Shown: positions 35,901-44,063 of the stretch, piece after piece
Layout: each line of letters begins with the position of its first letter
Position numbering within the stretch: the first letter of the stretch is position 1
Source of the DNA: Candidatus Gastranaerophilales bacterium
GTDB taxonomy: Bacteria; Cyanobacteriota; Vampirovibrionia; Gastranaerophilales; Gastranaerophilaceae
Length of the DNA stretch: 55,663 bases
Assembly (NCBI GenBank): GCA_944322865.1
Contig: CALUQJ010000003.1
Span: forward strand, 1-55,663
Reading direction: 5' to 3'
Made by a program: the position numbers and the translations under genes
Notes under the pieces: model-generated
The model's input: only the letters and a program-made list of their open reading frames with translations
The model's database searches: none
What the model was told of the DNA's origin: nothing

Positions 35901-38204
35901 GAAAAAGTTCTTGAAGTCGCAACCAAAATAGAAAGTGTTTCTTCAAAAGTTGCAATGGCAGGATTTATTGTTGGTACAACCGGTGATGTTTTGATGAAAG
36001 TAATTTTACCGCCTTGGATACCTGTAATTGGGGCAGTAATGTCACCTATCGGTCATGCTGTAGAAGCTGTCGGCAACTATGGTGTACTCGCTGCAAACGT
36101 TACTAAAATGGCAACATATGCTGCTCAAGGTAATTTGATGGGCGCATTAATGAGTGCCGGTATGGCTGTTATGGCAGGTGCATCAGCATTAGGCGCAACT
36201 GCTCAGGCTGCTAAAGGTTTCCAACAGATGGGTAAAAATATTGCAGCAGCGCAAGCAAGAGCAGCTGTTATGAAAGCTGCACAAGAAACTGCTAAGCAAG
36301 CTGTTACAAAAACCGGTATGGAAGGTTTGAAACAAACCGGTCAGAAAATGGCAGCTGAATCTATGGTTAAAGGTATGAAAACAGCTTCTAAACAAGCTAT
36401 CAAACAAACCCTTAAGGCTGCCGGGAAAAAGGCAACAATGTACGCAATGTCTTCAATGGCTCAATCTCAAAACCAACAGCCGGAAGAACAAAAATCAGAA
36501 TTGAATATTGTTCTTTCAGACAGAGCAAAAGAAATAATAGCAGCTGGCGAAAGACGCCGTGCAAATATTCGTGCAGCATTAGAAGCAAGAAATGAAGAAG
36601 AATCACTTACTGATGACGGTACAACAACTGTTATCGAAGAAGGTGAAGAAGGATCTGGAAATGCAGCAGGTCGTGTAAGAACAGGTGAAGGCGCTGCAAC
36701 TTCAGGTAACAATAGAAAATCTTCTTCTACAGCTACAACTACAACAAGAACAACTGCTTCAACAGCTAAAACTACAGGAACATCCTCTACAACTAAATCA
36801 AGCACTACAGCTACCGGTTCTTCTTCTAAAGATGCTGACAGCACTAAAGAAGTAGATGCAAACAACGGTAAAGCTGAAGCAAGTCAAGTTGATAAAGATG
36901 CAGATGGTGTTGAAGCTGATACTGCAACAACAGAGAAAAATACTGATGAAATGGAAAATGTTGATAAAGAAGCTCAAAAATCTGATAAACAGTTCCAGAA
37001 AGATTCAAAAACCTTAAGCAAAAGTATTAAGAAAGACGAAAAAGAATTACAAAAGAACGAAAAAGAAGTTCAGGAAACCCAGCAGAAAATTGAAGAAGAA
37101 ATAGCAGCAGTAGATGCTCTTCAATTAGAAGTTGATACTTTGACAGCTGACCAAGAATCATCAGCAGCAACCGGCGCTGCTGCTCCTGTAAATCCAGTAC
37201 AACCGCAACACGCAGGTTTTAGTATAATGGAAAATGTAGCAGGCGGAGCAGCTGCATCAACAACAGCAGCAACTACAGGTAATGCATCTTCTAACCAAAC
37301 TGAAATCGATTCTTTGAACGAACAAATTGGCGAAAAAACTAATGTAATTAAAATTTATTCAGACCGTTTGATTACAACTCAGAAAAGTTCTGACACAATA
37401 ATTAAAAGAATGAACAATACCACTAAGGTATACAACAAAACAGTCGAAAAAGAACAAGCAGAAAAAGAAGAAGACCAATCAAGAAGTGAAAAAGTTCTTG
37501 AAGTTGCAACAAAAGTAGAAAGCATATCCTCAGCAGTTGCAATGGCTGGTTTTATCGTTGGTACAACCGGTGATGTATTGATGAAAGTAATTTTACCGCC
37601 TTGGATTCCGGCAGTTGGTGCTGTAATGTCACCTATAGGACATGCCGCTGAAGCTATTGGTAACTATGGTGTTGCAGCTGCCGGTCTTACAAAAGCAGCA
37701 ACATATGCAGCTCAAGGTAACTTAATGGGAGCTTTAATGAGTGCAGGTATGGCTGTTATGGCAGGAACTTCTGCTGTAAACGCTACAGGACAGGCTGTTA
37801 AAGGTTTCCAACAGATGGGCAAAAATATTGCAGCATCTCAGGCAAGAGCAGCAGCTTATCAGAGTGCAAAAGAAGCAGCTAAAACAGCTATCACTTCTAC
37901 AGGCGAAGAAGGCATGAAACAACTTGCTCAAAAAACAGCTGGCGAAACAACTGCTAAAGCAATGAAAACAGGCGCTAAATCAGCAATCAAAGGTACCTTG
38001 AACGCTGCTAAAAAACAGGCTCTTGCGTATGCTACATCTTTTGCTATGCAAGGTCAAATGAACAATCAACAAGACTCTCAGCAGCAACAGGAACAAGAAC
38101 CTCAATCTGAATATGAAATAATTCTCTCTGATCGTTTCAAAGAAATTCAACGTAAAAATAAAAAACGTAAAGAATACACAGCAACAAGATATGGAGTAGC
38201 ATAA
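32970..38204 (+). CDS. Giant repeat-containing coiled-coil protein with two hydrophobic modules, 1744 aa, function unknown
   Basis: Not recognised. The chain is built from two repeat types. Type A (about 130-260 and 445-570) is a coiled coil with a YxxLxxKLK...LSxxExxxxxxLS core. Type B covers about 750-1220 and 1300-1740, period 529 residues: an MENVDKEAQxSDKQ coiled coil, a Gly/Ala/Pro linker ending HAGFS, a second coiled coil, a hydrophobic stretch (about 994-1080 and 1523-1610) opening VAMAGFIVGTTGDVLMKVILPP, and a Lys/Ala-rich basic tail ending in ILSDR. Linkers are Thr/Ser/Ala-rich. There is no signal peptide; residues 1-110 are acidic with a possible helical domain. The hydrophobic hairpin between coiled coils recalls secretion-system translocators or tape-measure proteins, but this is weak. 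A 178-bp leader and AAGGGA precede the ATG. Confidence 0.85.
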   Translation: MGTSVENIFNQLKGNSRYAGLSEDQLYDIANEISIGAMYMRIGSIYSRQIDILDPFYGENAIWANFTYDEIIGMEEEGVVIPEEVLAWAHSMQDADPTSYETTNVSEDQDASGIEQDINNTNSSNVIDLKKGTQALVNKNEDNQNVIANQVNEVTAMSKDLENKLSQAEAVQQDSLSKIQGLVDEYQALESKLKKNIPLSETEQQRFNELSSLLNNETKQYQKEMSNIDVDFEDIAATLNDIDQSSKQSEAISQATDSMVEQLVEREAEHRFTNVSTAPDVYNGIVSLIMNGAQAKTLTHIAQNVGIITERDIKDIQSDLNEIAAMTDLTRNITSYNQAPEESQPEASPAQTRSIENQATEGVENEVQDAEGTAQVAAKTTPQTTTASQPAAQAPEAPTSAAATGNTGVTETNNVDETSADTNVESNTLATDNSEEAGNDLKAQTQEQIQKCNVRSAEINRAVNDLDTIKQSVEAIISESKFKRKVQEIKVNKSLKEYEELCNKLKDGEELTSGEKQSYKKLSAELDKDNGNYVNGLNENINTLNGYTSSLNYAMGIVNESADIANATIEIGKQLAISELGDRSYLKKTFFYALLNDERQKDLLYGKKGESLGRDAIDRGDVLNLEASNANSVLTKQIPLSNAAKERAAEITQTKNEFSAKVSEITEGLPESVAPKSTQYVQKTGNNPAVADNVTIVDNNETLNEEGGLQLRSMQRAAANPPAQSSAETSAASSSSSDDSGEEISAENGKDAAASAEKQGEEVKQDTKSTEEDAKEMENVDKEAQQSDKQLQKDSKKIGKDIKKNQKELDQNEKQVQEIQQKIEEEATAIETLQTEVDGLIASEEMAAGPAMAAAAPVPATAAAPAAPMTAANPQAANGAQAQNAPQASHAGFSVMDNVMNGGAAASGTSSDTQTKIDGLNEQIMARTGVINIYSSKLSFTQEKSDRIVKTMNINTKNYNKAVQKEQEAKEEDQSTSEKVLEVATKIESVSSKVAMAGFIVGTTGDVLMKVILPPWIPVIGAVMSPIGHAVEAVGNYGVLAANVTKMATYAAQGNLMGALMSAGMAVMAGASALGATAQAAKGFQQMGKNIAAAQARAAVMKAAQETAKQAVTKTGMEGLKQTGQKMAAESMVKGMKTASKQAIKQTLKAAGKKATMYAMSSMAQSQNQQPEEQKSELNIVLSDRAKEIIAAGERRRANIRAALEARNEEESLTDDGTTTVIEEGEEGSGNAAGRVRTGEGAATSGNNRKSSSTATTTTRTTASTAKTTGTSSTTKSSTTATGSSSKDADSTKEVDANNGKAEASQVDKDADGVEADTATTEKNTDEMENVDKEAQKSDKQFQKDSKTLSKSIKKDEKELQKNEKEVQETQQKIEEEIAAVDALQLEVDTLTADQESSAATGAAAPVNPVQPQHAGFSIMENVAGGAAASTTAATTGNASSNQTEIDSLNEQIGEKTNVIKIYSDRLITTQKSSDTIIKRMNNTTKVYNKTVEKEQAEKEEDQSRSEKVLEVATKVESISSAVAMAGFIVGTTGDVLMKVILPPWIPAVGAVMSPIGHAAEAIGNYGVAAAGLTKAATYAAQGNLMGALMSAGMAVMAGTSAVNATGQAVKGFQQMGKNIAASQARAAAYQSAKEAAKTAITSTGEEGMKQLAQKTAGETTAKAMKTGAKSAIKGTLNAAKKQALAYATSFAMQGQMNNQQDSQQQQEQEPQSEYEIILSDRFKEIQRKNKKRKEYTATRYGVA
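35211..38180 (+). repeat. Intragenic tandem duplication of ~1.3-1.4 kb (module B)
   Basis: Two copies, roughly 35211-36630 and 36862-38180, offset by about 1587 nt. The hydrophobic modules and the ATYAAQGNLMGALMSAGMAV segments are nearly identical, while linkers differ in length and sequence. The high amino-acid identity in the membrane-like core points to selection or gene conversion. Confidence 0.85.
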
Positions 38205-38243
38205 AAAACGGATGGCAACATAAAATATACCACCCGTTTTTTT
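38203..38243. terminator. Shared terminator between convergent genes
   Basis: AAAAAACGG-A-TGG (38203-38215) pairs with CCA-C-CCGTTTTTTT (38230-38243) with one A/C mismatch. T runs exist on both strands, so it can stop transcription from either the giant gene or the GH13 gene. Confidence 0.8.
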
Positions 38244-38244
38244 A

Positions 38245-39789
38245 TTATTCGATAACTAAATCTTCAAATTGCAAAACATAAATCGCGCCCGGACAAAAAT
38301 TCGTTGATATTTTCCCTCTTTTAAATATAGGTTGTTCGCCGGTACATTTTATACACTTGAATTTCGTATTTTTATTGATTTTAGGTAGTTTTATATCAGC
38401 CAGCACTGAATTGTCAAAATCCAAATTTCCAAAAACTACAACTGCGGAATTGTTGTAATTTATAGCATAGGCAAAAATACTATCCTTATTGGTTTTTAGC
38501 TGAATAAAGTTTCCGTTGGACAATAAATCCGCAATGCTGTTTCTAAATTCATTCGCGCGTATAAATTCTTTCAACAATTCTTTATTGTTACCGCCGGGTT
38601 TACGAGAAAAGTTAAAAATGTCAATTTTCCCGCGGTGAGCAAAGTAATAATCATCATCTGTAAATGAATAATCAGATTTTTGATTAGCCCAGTCATAAAT
38701 ATAATTATCTCCGGTTGGAAATCCATCGGGATAATAGGCATTAACCGGCATTGTGCTGTTCAGCCAGAGTATCATTTCACTGTAAGGCATGCCGTTTACA
38801 AGTATTGGTGAAAGCTCATCGTGTGTTGAAAAACTACCGATAACACTCTTTTTATCAGAAAACTGATTTGCAATTTCTCTGTTAAATAATATATGGTTGA
38901 TAAGCTGGTTTTTGTTATTCCATTCTTTAAGATTGAAAAAACTACCGTAATAACCGTCAAATCCAGCCTCGAGCAATTTATCATAAGGCGTAAATACCAC
39001 GTAACCCGAAACAGGTTCATGCCAGCTGTCAGAACTTTCAGCAAGCCAGAGGAATTGCGGATCTTTTTCTCTTGAATAGGAAATTAAATCTTTCCAAAAA
39101 GCAGCCGGCTTGCAATGCGCAACATCAGCTCTTATGCCGTCAACACCAAGTTCATCAATTGCAAGATCAACAAATTCTTTATAAACCCCAAAAACATCAG
39201 GGTTAACAACGGTTTCGCTGCCTGCATCCAGAAGTCTTACATCGGTCCAGTCAGCAGGTACAACAGGCAGTTGTTCTTTATCTTTTACAAACAGTTCCGG
39301 TCTTTGTAAATATAAATCATACGCCCCGCATGCCGGTAAATCAATAATTACACGTATTCCGCGTTTGTGCGCTTCTTGAACAAAATTTTTAGCCTGTAGG
39401 TTTATGTCCACACAGCTTTTGTCTTTAAGTTGTTCGTTAAGCTTATTAAAAGATGCTGCTGCGTATAAAGAACCTGCTGTGCCTAATGCCTTTGTTCTGC
39501 CGACTTGAGTTACCGGAAGAACATGCAGCATGTTAATTCCTAAGTTTTTTAATTCATCAAGTCTTTCTACCGCATTGACGAAAGTTCCGCTTTCTTCGTT
39601 TAAATCAAAATCAATGATACCGTTGTGATTATTGTCCTTAGCGTTAAAAGTCCGAATGTTTATCTCATAGATAACAGCGTTGTTGTCTGTAAATAATTTT
39701 CTGGAATCGTTTTTGTATTCAGCTGATGCGGCAGTAAATGTAAATGAAAAAATCAGGGCTACTGCTATAAGTTTGTGGAGTATCTGCAT
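38245..39789 (-). CDS. Secreted GH13 (alpha-amylase family) glycoside hydrolase-like protein
   Basis: The 514-residue protein has a signal peptide (MQILHKLIAVALIFSF..., cleaved after ASA, about residue 23). The (beta/alpha)8 barrel carries the catalytic nucleophile Asp222 in GIRADVAH, the acid/base Glu251 in WLAES, and His323-Asp324 in STHDE, so the three catalytic carboxylates are intact. Region I (usually Asp-x-x-x-Asn-His) is DLPACGAYD at about 150-158 and lacks Asn-His. A C-terminal all-beta domain follows. Substrate probably alpha-glucan or a maltosyl compound, outside the cytoplasm. The start at 39789 is chosen over an upstream in-frame ATG because AAAGGAAA precedes it and the signal peptide starts there. 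Convergent with the giant gene. Confidence 0.88.
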   Translation of the reverse strand: MQILHKLIAVALIFSFTFTAASAEYKNDSRKLFTDNNAVIYEINIRTFNAKDNNHNGIIDFDLNEESGTFVNAVERLDELKNLGINMLHVLPVTQVGRTKALGTAGSLYAAASFNKLNEQLKDKSCVDINLQAKNFVQEAHKRGIRVIIDLPACGAYDLYLQRPELFVKDKEQLPVVPADWTDVRLLDAGSETVVNPDVFGVYKEFVDLAIDELGVDGIRADVAHCKPAAFWKDLISYSREKDPQFLWLAESSDSWHEPVSGYVVFTPYDKLLEAGFDGYYGSFFNLKEWNNKNQLINHILFNREIANQFSDKKSVIGSFSTHDELSPILVNGMPYSEMILWLNSTMPVNAYYPDGFPTGDNYIYDWANQKSDYSFTDDDYYFAHRGKIDIFNFSRKPGGNNKELLKEFIRANEFRNSIADLLSNGNFIQLKTNKDSIFAYAINYNNSAVVVFGNLDFDNSVLADIKLPKINKNTKFKCIKCTGEQPIFKRGKISTNFCPGAIYVLQFEDLVIE

Positions 39790-39869
39790 TTTAAAATTTC
39801 CTTTATGTACGTGAGAAAATGATAACAAATATTTACCGGATATGCAAGATGTAAACTTTGCAGTTATGC

Positions 39870-39898
39870 TTGTTTTATTAAATATTAGAAAGTATAAA
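39870..39898 (+). promoter_or_regulatory. Promoter P1 of the infA-ribosomal operon
   Basis: TTGTTT (39870-39875), 17 bp, TATAAA (39893-39898). Its distance to infA gives a ~300-nt leader. Confidence 0.5.
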
Positions 39899-39911
39899 AT
39901 ATTAAGAAAAT

Positions 39912-39940
39912 TTTACAATACACTCTGAAAGTATTATAAA
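39912..39940 (+). promoter_or_regulatory. Promoter P2 of the infA-ribosomal operon
   Basis: TTTACA (39912-39917), 17 bp, TATAAA (39935-39940), each 5 of 6 to consensus. Strongest candidate in the region. Confidence 0.6.
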
Positions 39941-40201
39941 AAGCCGTTATAGAACATGCAAGCGTGCAGTGATTGTGTGGCGTTTTTAAATAAACAATCC
40001 TTATAACAGATTAAAAAATTTTGTTAAAAAGTGTCGAAAACACTTGCATATAAATATTTTGCAAGTAAGATTTAATAGTATGGTAAATAGTAATGTTATA
40101 CCAGCCGAAATGAGGCAAGAGAATTTGCCCTTTTGAATATTGAAAACCAAATAAAAGCGGCGTAAGACGCGACGTAACGCTGTGAATAAAAAGAGGAAAA
40201 T

Positions 40202-40417
40202 ATGTCCAAAGACGTAATAGAAATAGAAGGAACGATTATAGAATCCATGCCGAATGCGATGTTCAGGGTAAAACTTGAAAACGGGCATGAGATACTGGCT
40301 CACATTTCCGGAAAGATCAGAAAGAATTTTATCAGGATTCTGCCGGGAGATAAGGTAAGAGTAGAAATGACCCCTTATGATTTAAGCCGCGGAAGAATTA
40401 CGTTCCGATTGAAGTAG
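40202..40417 (+). CDS. infA: Translation initiation factor IF-1
   Basis: The 71-residue protein shows the S1-like OB fold ([63 protein letters not shown], in sections conserved throughout bacteria). IF-1 binds the A site of the 30S subunit with IF-2 and IF-3. It opens the operon here; secY, adk and map, its usual upstream neighbours, are missing. AGAGGAAA lies 6 nt before the ATG. Confidence 0.97.
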   Translation: MSKDVIEIEGTIIESMPNAMFRVKLENGHEILAHISGKIRKNFIRILPGDKVRVEMTPYDLSRGRITFRLK

Positions 40418-40452
40418 TAAAAATAAACATAATAAGATAAAGGAAAAACAAA

Positions 40453-40566
40453 ATGAAAGTAAGATCATCAGTAAAACCTATGTGTGACAAATGCAAATGC
40501 ATTAAAAGAAAAGGCAGAATCGCAGTAATATGTGAGAACCCTAAACACAAACAAAGACAGGGATAA
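40453..40566 (+). CDS. rpmJ: Ribosomal protein bL36
   Basis: The 37-residue product [20 protein letters not shown] and so on carries the zinc-binding Cys-x-x-Cys...Cys...His set (Cys11, Cys14, Cys27, His32), the C+ paralogue form. It is too short to be picked up by longest-ORF filters. It lies 35 bp after infA, with AAAGGAAAA before the ATG, as in the usual infA-rpmJ-rpsM order. Confidence 0.97.
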   Translation: MKVRSSVKPMCDKCKCIKRKGRIAVICENPKHKQRQG

Positions 40567-40796
40567 ATTTTTTGCAGGGGTAAGTGAGCGCAAGTGAACG
40601 ATCCCGAATTGACGCAAAGCAGGCGGGCAGAGTTTTAGAAAATAAAATAAAGCAAATGAGTGCATAAGCGTTGAGCAAAGAATTTAATTATAACTGTAAG
40701 CCGGACTTGCGGGCATTAATCAGTGAGTGGAGAGGAAGTATTTAAGCCTCTTACCCAAAAAAATCTAACAACAAGAAACAAAGGAGAAATTAAAAA
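40567..40796. other. 230-bp spacer rpmJ-rpsM
   Basis: Much longer than the usual 10-60 bp. It holds no ORF with a ribosome binding site. It contains a G-rich stretch (AGGCGGGCAG) and the fragment GATCCCGAA that resembles the hairpin repeat of the next spacer. AAAGGAG precedes rpsM. Confidence 0.5.
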
Positions 40797-41162
40797 ATGG
40801 CAAGACTCGCAGGGGTAGATTTACCTCGTAACAAAAGAATGGAAGTAGCATTAACCTATATATACGGTATAGGACCTACAAGAAGTAAAAAAATACTTGC
40901 AGCAACAGGTATTTCACCAGATTTAAGAACAGATGATTTGACAGAAGAAGATATCAAAAACTTACGTAACGAACTGTCAAACTACCATATAGAAGGTGAT
41001 TTAAGACGTGAAGTAACAATGAACATTAAACGCCTTCAAGAAATCGGTTCATACAGAGGCATGCGTCACAAACGCAACCTTCCTTGCAGAGGTCAGAGAA
41101 CAAAGACCAATGCAAGAACTCGCCGCGGAAAGAAAAACGGCGCAGTAGCTAAGAAAAAGTAA
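40797..41162 (+). CDS. rpsM: Ribosomal protein uS13
   Basis: The 121-residue product has the full S13 signature ([25 protein letters not shown] at the start, then [27 protein letters not shown] and a Lys-rich tail). S13 contacts the 50S head and tRNAs. Typical first position in the alpha operon. The spacers on both sides are long and structured. Confidence 0.98.
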   Translation: MARLAGVDLPRNKRMEVALTYIYGIGPTRSKKILAATGISPDLRTDDLTEEDIKNLRNELSNYHIEGDLRREVTMNIKRLQEIGSYRGMRHKRNLPCRGQRTKTNARTRRGKKNGAVAKKK

Positions 41163-41193
41163 GATAGCCGTTGGCGAGCGTTAGCAAGCCTTA

Positions 41194-41307
41194 CGGATAT
41201 CTTATCCCGAACTTGTTTCGGGATCCTGCCGGAGGCAAGCAAAGCAGCTGGCGGATATCAAATCCGAACTTGTTTCGGAGCCGGTCGGAGTAAATCAAAG
41301 CGGCTGG
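41194..41307. repeat. Tandem ~57-bp repeat with palindromes in the rpsM-rpsK spacer
   Basis: Two diverged copies, 41194-41251 and 41252-41307, start CGGATATC and end CAGCTGG/CGGCTGG. Each carries an inverted repeat: ATCCCGAA with TTCGGGAT (41204-41211, 41217-41224) and TCCGAA with TTCGGA (41263-41268, 41274-41279). The CCCGAACTTGTTTCGGG palindrome resembles dispersed hairpin repeats seen in many genomes. The 217-bp spacer (41163-41379) is GC-rich compared with the genes. Confidence 0.75.
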
Positions 41308-41379
41308 CGGACACCCGGGGCAACTTGTCAAGGGCGTAAGTAAATAAATAAACTAAATTACAACATAAAGGAAATAAAA

Positions 41380-41766
41380 ATGGCAAGACCACAAAAAACA
41401 AAGAAAAAAGAAAGAAAGAACGTATTGCAAGGTGTAGTACATATTCAATCAACCTTTAACAATACAATCGTCACATCAACCGATACTCAAGGCAATGCTA
41501 TTGCATGGGCAACAGCAGGTGCAAGCGGTTTTAAAGGTGCAAGAAAGGGAACACCTTTTGCAGCACAATCAGCAGCAGAACAGGTTGCTAAAAAATCTAT
41601 TGACCAGGGTATGAAAAAAGTTGAAGTTCATATCAAAGGACCTGGTTCAGGCAGAGAAACAGCAATCAGAGCAATTCAGGCAGCAGGTTTGGAAATCACA
41701 TTGATTAAAGATGTAACTCCAATTCCTCACAATGGTTGCCGTCCGCCTAAAAAACGCCGCGTATAA
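41380..41766 (+). CDS. rpsK: Ribosomal protein uS11
   Basis: 128 residues, with [41 protein letters not shown] and VKGPGSGRE-type motifs (here [14 protein letters not shown]), ending [15 protein letters not shown] as in other bacteria. It lies on the platform of the 30S subunit. AAAGGAAA precedes the ATG. Confidence 0.98.
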   Translation: MARPQKTKKKERKNVLQGVVHIQSTFNNTIVTSTDTQGNAIAWATAGASGFKGARKGTPFAAQSAAEQVAKKSIDQGMKKVEVHIKGPGSGRETAIRAIQAAGLEITLIKDVTPIPHNGCRPPKKRRV

Positions 41767-41925
41767 TAAATTATACGGCAAAAACAATATGCGGCGGTAC
41801 TTTTCAAGCATTCAGTATGTTTTAAGTACCTATGCAACAAAGATATAATGTAACCGCGGGGGCTTGCCCCAAAGCCAAAGGCAAACCGTAGATGCCCCGC
41901 ACAAATGTAAAGGAGAATATTAAAA
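41767..41925. other. 159-bp spacer rpsK-rpsD with hairpins
   Basis: A hairpin GGTACTT/AAGTACC (about 41797-41831) and a GC-rich run GGGGC-TT-GCCCC (about 41864-41875) precede the S4 gene. S4 autoregulates alpha operons in some bacteria by binding such leaders; whether this is one cannot be told. AAAGGAGA precedes the ATG. Confidence 0.4.
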
Positions 41926-42528
41926 ATGGCTAGATACACAGGACCTAATAACAAATTATTCCGCAACAAGAAGGTTAGTGATTTATCAAACAGAAAATTA
42001 ACAACCTCTATGCGTCAAACTGCTTCAGGTCAACACGGCGCAGTCAGAAAAAAACTTTCTGAATACGCACTTCACTTAGCAGAAAAACAAAAAATCAGAT
42101 TTACATACTTAGTAAGTGAAAAACAATTCGCAAAATATTACAACGAAGCCGCTAGAAGAAAAGGGGTAACAGGTACAATCCTTTTACAACTTTTAGAATC
42201 AAGATTGGACAATGTTCTATATAGAGCAGGTCTTGGTGTTACACGTAAACAGTCAAGACAAATCGTAAACCACGGACATGTTCTTGTTAATGACAAGAAA
42301 GTAGATATTCCGTCATATCTTGTAAAAGCAGGCGATGTTATTACAATCAAAGCAAGAAGTTCAGCATTTGTTAAGAGCGTAACCGAATTAATTGATATGG
42401 CTTGTGCTCCTGCATGGATGACTATAGACAAAGAAGCTTTGAAAATAACTTTCGACAGAATACCGGAAAGAGAAGAATTAGATCCGAATTTCAAAGAACA
42501 ACTCGTAATTGAGTACTATTCAAAATAG
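41926..42528 (+). CDS. rpsD: Ribosomal protein uS4
   Basis: 200 residues: YTGPNNKLFRNKKVSDLSNRKLTT at the start, a GQHGAVRKKLSEYALHLAEKQKIRF block, and the S4 RNA-binding domain (about 90-155; RLDNVLYRAGLGVTRKQSRQIVNHGHV). It nucleates 16S rRNA folding. rpsD sits in the alpha operon between rpsK and rpoA as in Firmicutes and Proteobacteria. In many cyanobacteria it is separate, so this arrangement is notable. Confidence 0.97.
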   Translation: MARYTGPNNKLFRNKKVSDLSNRKLTTSMRQTASGQHGAVRKKLSEYALHLAEKQKIRFTYLVSEKQFAKYYNEAARRKGVTGTILLQLLESRLDNVLYRAGLGVTRKQSRQIVNHGHVLVNDKKVDIPSYLVKAGDVITIKARSSAFVKSVTELIDMACAPAWMTIDKEALKITFDRIPEREELDPNFKEQLVIEYYSK

Positions 42529-42629
42529 GGGATTAGGCGGTAAAGACCGTAAATAACCGGTTAAAGCACCGCAAAATCCAAAAGTGGAGAAATCCAAAAT
42601 AGTTTAATCAAACAACCAGGAGAAAAAAC

Positions 42630-43598
42630 ATGGAATTGAAAATTAAATGCGTTAATACGACAACAAGTTCAGATGGTTCACAATATGGTAAATTCGTAGT
42701 AGAGCCGTTGGAAAAAGGATTTGGTACTACAATCGGGAACTCTTTGAGACGTGTATTACTCTCCAGCCTTGAAGGTACAGCAGTAACATCCGTAAGAATA
42801 GAAGGTATTACACACGAATACACTGCTATCCCAGGGGTGTTGGAAGATGTAATTGACGTAATGTTGAATTTAAAAGGTTTGGTTGTAAAAACCGATTCCA
42901 AAGAACCACAACATTTGCGTATAGACGTAGATAAACCGGGCGCTGTTCTTGCAAGTGATATTCAATTGCCGGCAGGTGTAAAAGTTGTTAACCCTGACTG
43001 GTTAATTTGTACAGTTGCAGAAGGCGGCAGCTTCCACGCTGATATTATTGTCGAAACCGGCAAGGGCTATGTTGCACATGATGTACCTAGAGATGCAAAA
43101 GGTATTTCAATAGATGTATTACCTATTGATGCAACATTCATGCCGATTAAACGCGTAAGTTATACAGTAGAAAATACTCGTGTTGGTGATTCTATTGATT
43201 TTGATAAATTAACTTTGGAAATTTGGTCAAACGGTTCAATAGATGTAATTCAGGCATTAAGCCAAGCATCAAATCTGTTGATTGAACACTTTATGCAAAT
43301 TTCAGCAATAGCTGGTCAACCGGCAATTTCGCCTATAGCTGCTATTGAAGAAGAAAAAGAAGATGATTCAAATGTTCCGAGTATGACAATAGAAGAATTG
43401 GAATTGTCCGTTAGAGCATACAACTGCTTGAAACGTGCAAGTATCAATTCAATGGCAGAATTACTGAAAAAATCAGAACACGATCTTTTAAACATCAAAA
43501 ACTTCGGTAAGAAATCATCAGACGAAGTTATTGAAAGACTTCATCATTTTGGTTTAGACCTTGCTCCAAACCCTGAGATTGAAGAAGAAATAGGCTAA
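42630..43598 (+). CDS. rpoA: DNA-directed RNA polymerase alpha subunit
   Basis: 322 residues. The N-terminal domain (1-230) has FVVEPLEKGFGTTIGNSLRRVLLSSLEGTAV and GKGYVAHDVPR-type elements (dimerisation and beta/beta' contacts). The linker is acidic (EEEKEDDS), and the C-terminal domain (about 250-315) has LSVRAYNCLKRASINSMAELLKKSE and KNFGKKSSDEVIERL for UP-element and activator contacts. Its position before rplQ is conserved. AGGAG precedes the ATG. Confidence 0.98.
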   Translation: MELKIKCVNTTTSSDGSQYGKFVVEPLEKGFGTTIGNSLRRVLLSSLEGTAVTSVRIEGITHEYTAIPGVLEDVIDVMLNLKGLVVKTDSKEPQHLRIDVDKPGAVLASDIQLPAGVKVVNPDWLICTVAEGGSFHADIIVETGKGYVAHDVPRDAKGISIDVLPIDATFMPIKRVSYTVENTRVGDSIDFDKLTLEIWSNGSIDVIQALSQASNLLIEHFMQISAIAGQPAISPIAAIEEEKEDDSNVPSMTIEELELSVRAYNCLKRASINSMAELLKKSEHDLLNIKNFGKKSSDEVIERLHHFGLDLAPNPEIEEEIG

Positions 43599-43628
43599 TA
43601 AACAATAAAATAATAAAGGAAAATAAAA

Positions 43629-44057
43629 ATGAGACACATGACAAAAAAACATACGCTGGGAAAAGCGCAAGACCAGAGAAAAGCCTTGCTCCGTTCTTTA
43701 GCGACTGAACTTTTTGTACACGGTGAAATCAAAACAACTATGGCACGTGCAAAAGCATTAAAGCCATATGCAGAAGAGATTATCACCCTTGCAAAAAAAG
43801 GCGGTTTACATAACATCCGTCAGGCTGCAAAATTCATATTTAACAAAGAAACCGGCAGCTACATTGATCTTGCTACAGGTGAAGTTTTTGAAGCTCCTCA
43901 GGAAGACAAAAAACTTGCATCACAAACAGTTTTAAGAAAATTGTTTGTAGTAATCGGTAAAAAATATGAAAACCGTGACGGCGGCTATACAAGAATTTTC
44001 AGATTACCGCCAAGACGCGGCGACGCATCAGAAATGGCATTAATCCAATTGGTATAG
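43629..44057 (+). CDS. rplQ: Ribosomal protein bL17
   Basis: 142 residues with MRHMTKKHTLGKAQDQRKAL at the start, LVHGEIKTT-type block (here LFVHGEIKTTMARAKALKPY), and RIFRLPPRRGDASEMA at the end. It lies near the exit tunnel. It is a little longer than the usual 116-130 residues owing to a central insert (ETGSYIDLATGEVFEAPQE, about 77-95). Followed 6 bp later by truA. Confidence 0.97.
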   Translation: MRHMTKKHTLGKAQDQRKALLRSLATELFVHGEIKTTMARAKALKPYAEEIITLAKKGGLHNIRQAAKFIFNKETGSYIDLATGEVFEAPQEDKKLASQTVLRKLFVVIGKKYENRDGGYTRIFRLPPRRGDASEMALIQLV

Positions 44058-44063
44058 GAAGCC

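Larger units (their letters stand above)
39790..40201. other. 412-bp intergenic region with the alpha-operon promoters
   Basis: No gene is seen. The region holds two tandem promoters reading into infA (39870-39898, 39912-39940), a possible third (TTGCAT near 40043, TAAGAT near 40065), and then a ~130-nt leader with small hairpins such as GCGT/ACGC (40160s) before AGAGGAAA of infA. The leader length suggests translational control of the ribosomal operon, but I cannot name the repressor. Confidence 0.5.

Noticed and set aside
40567-41379. CRISPR array in the ribosomal spacers
   Set aside because: Two diverged tandem copies without regular spacers and no cas genes.
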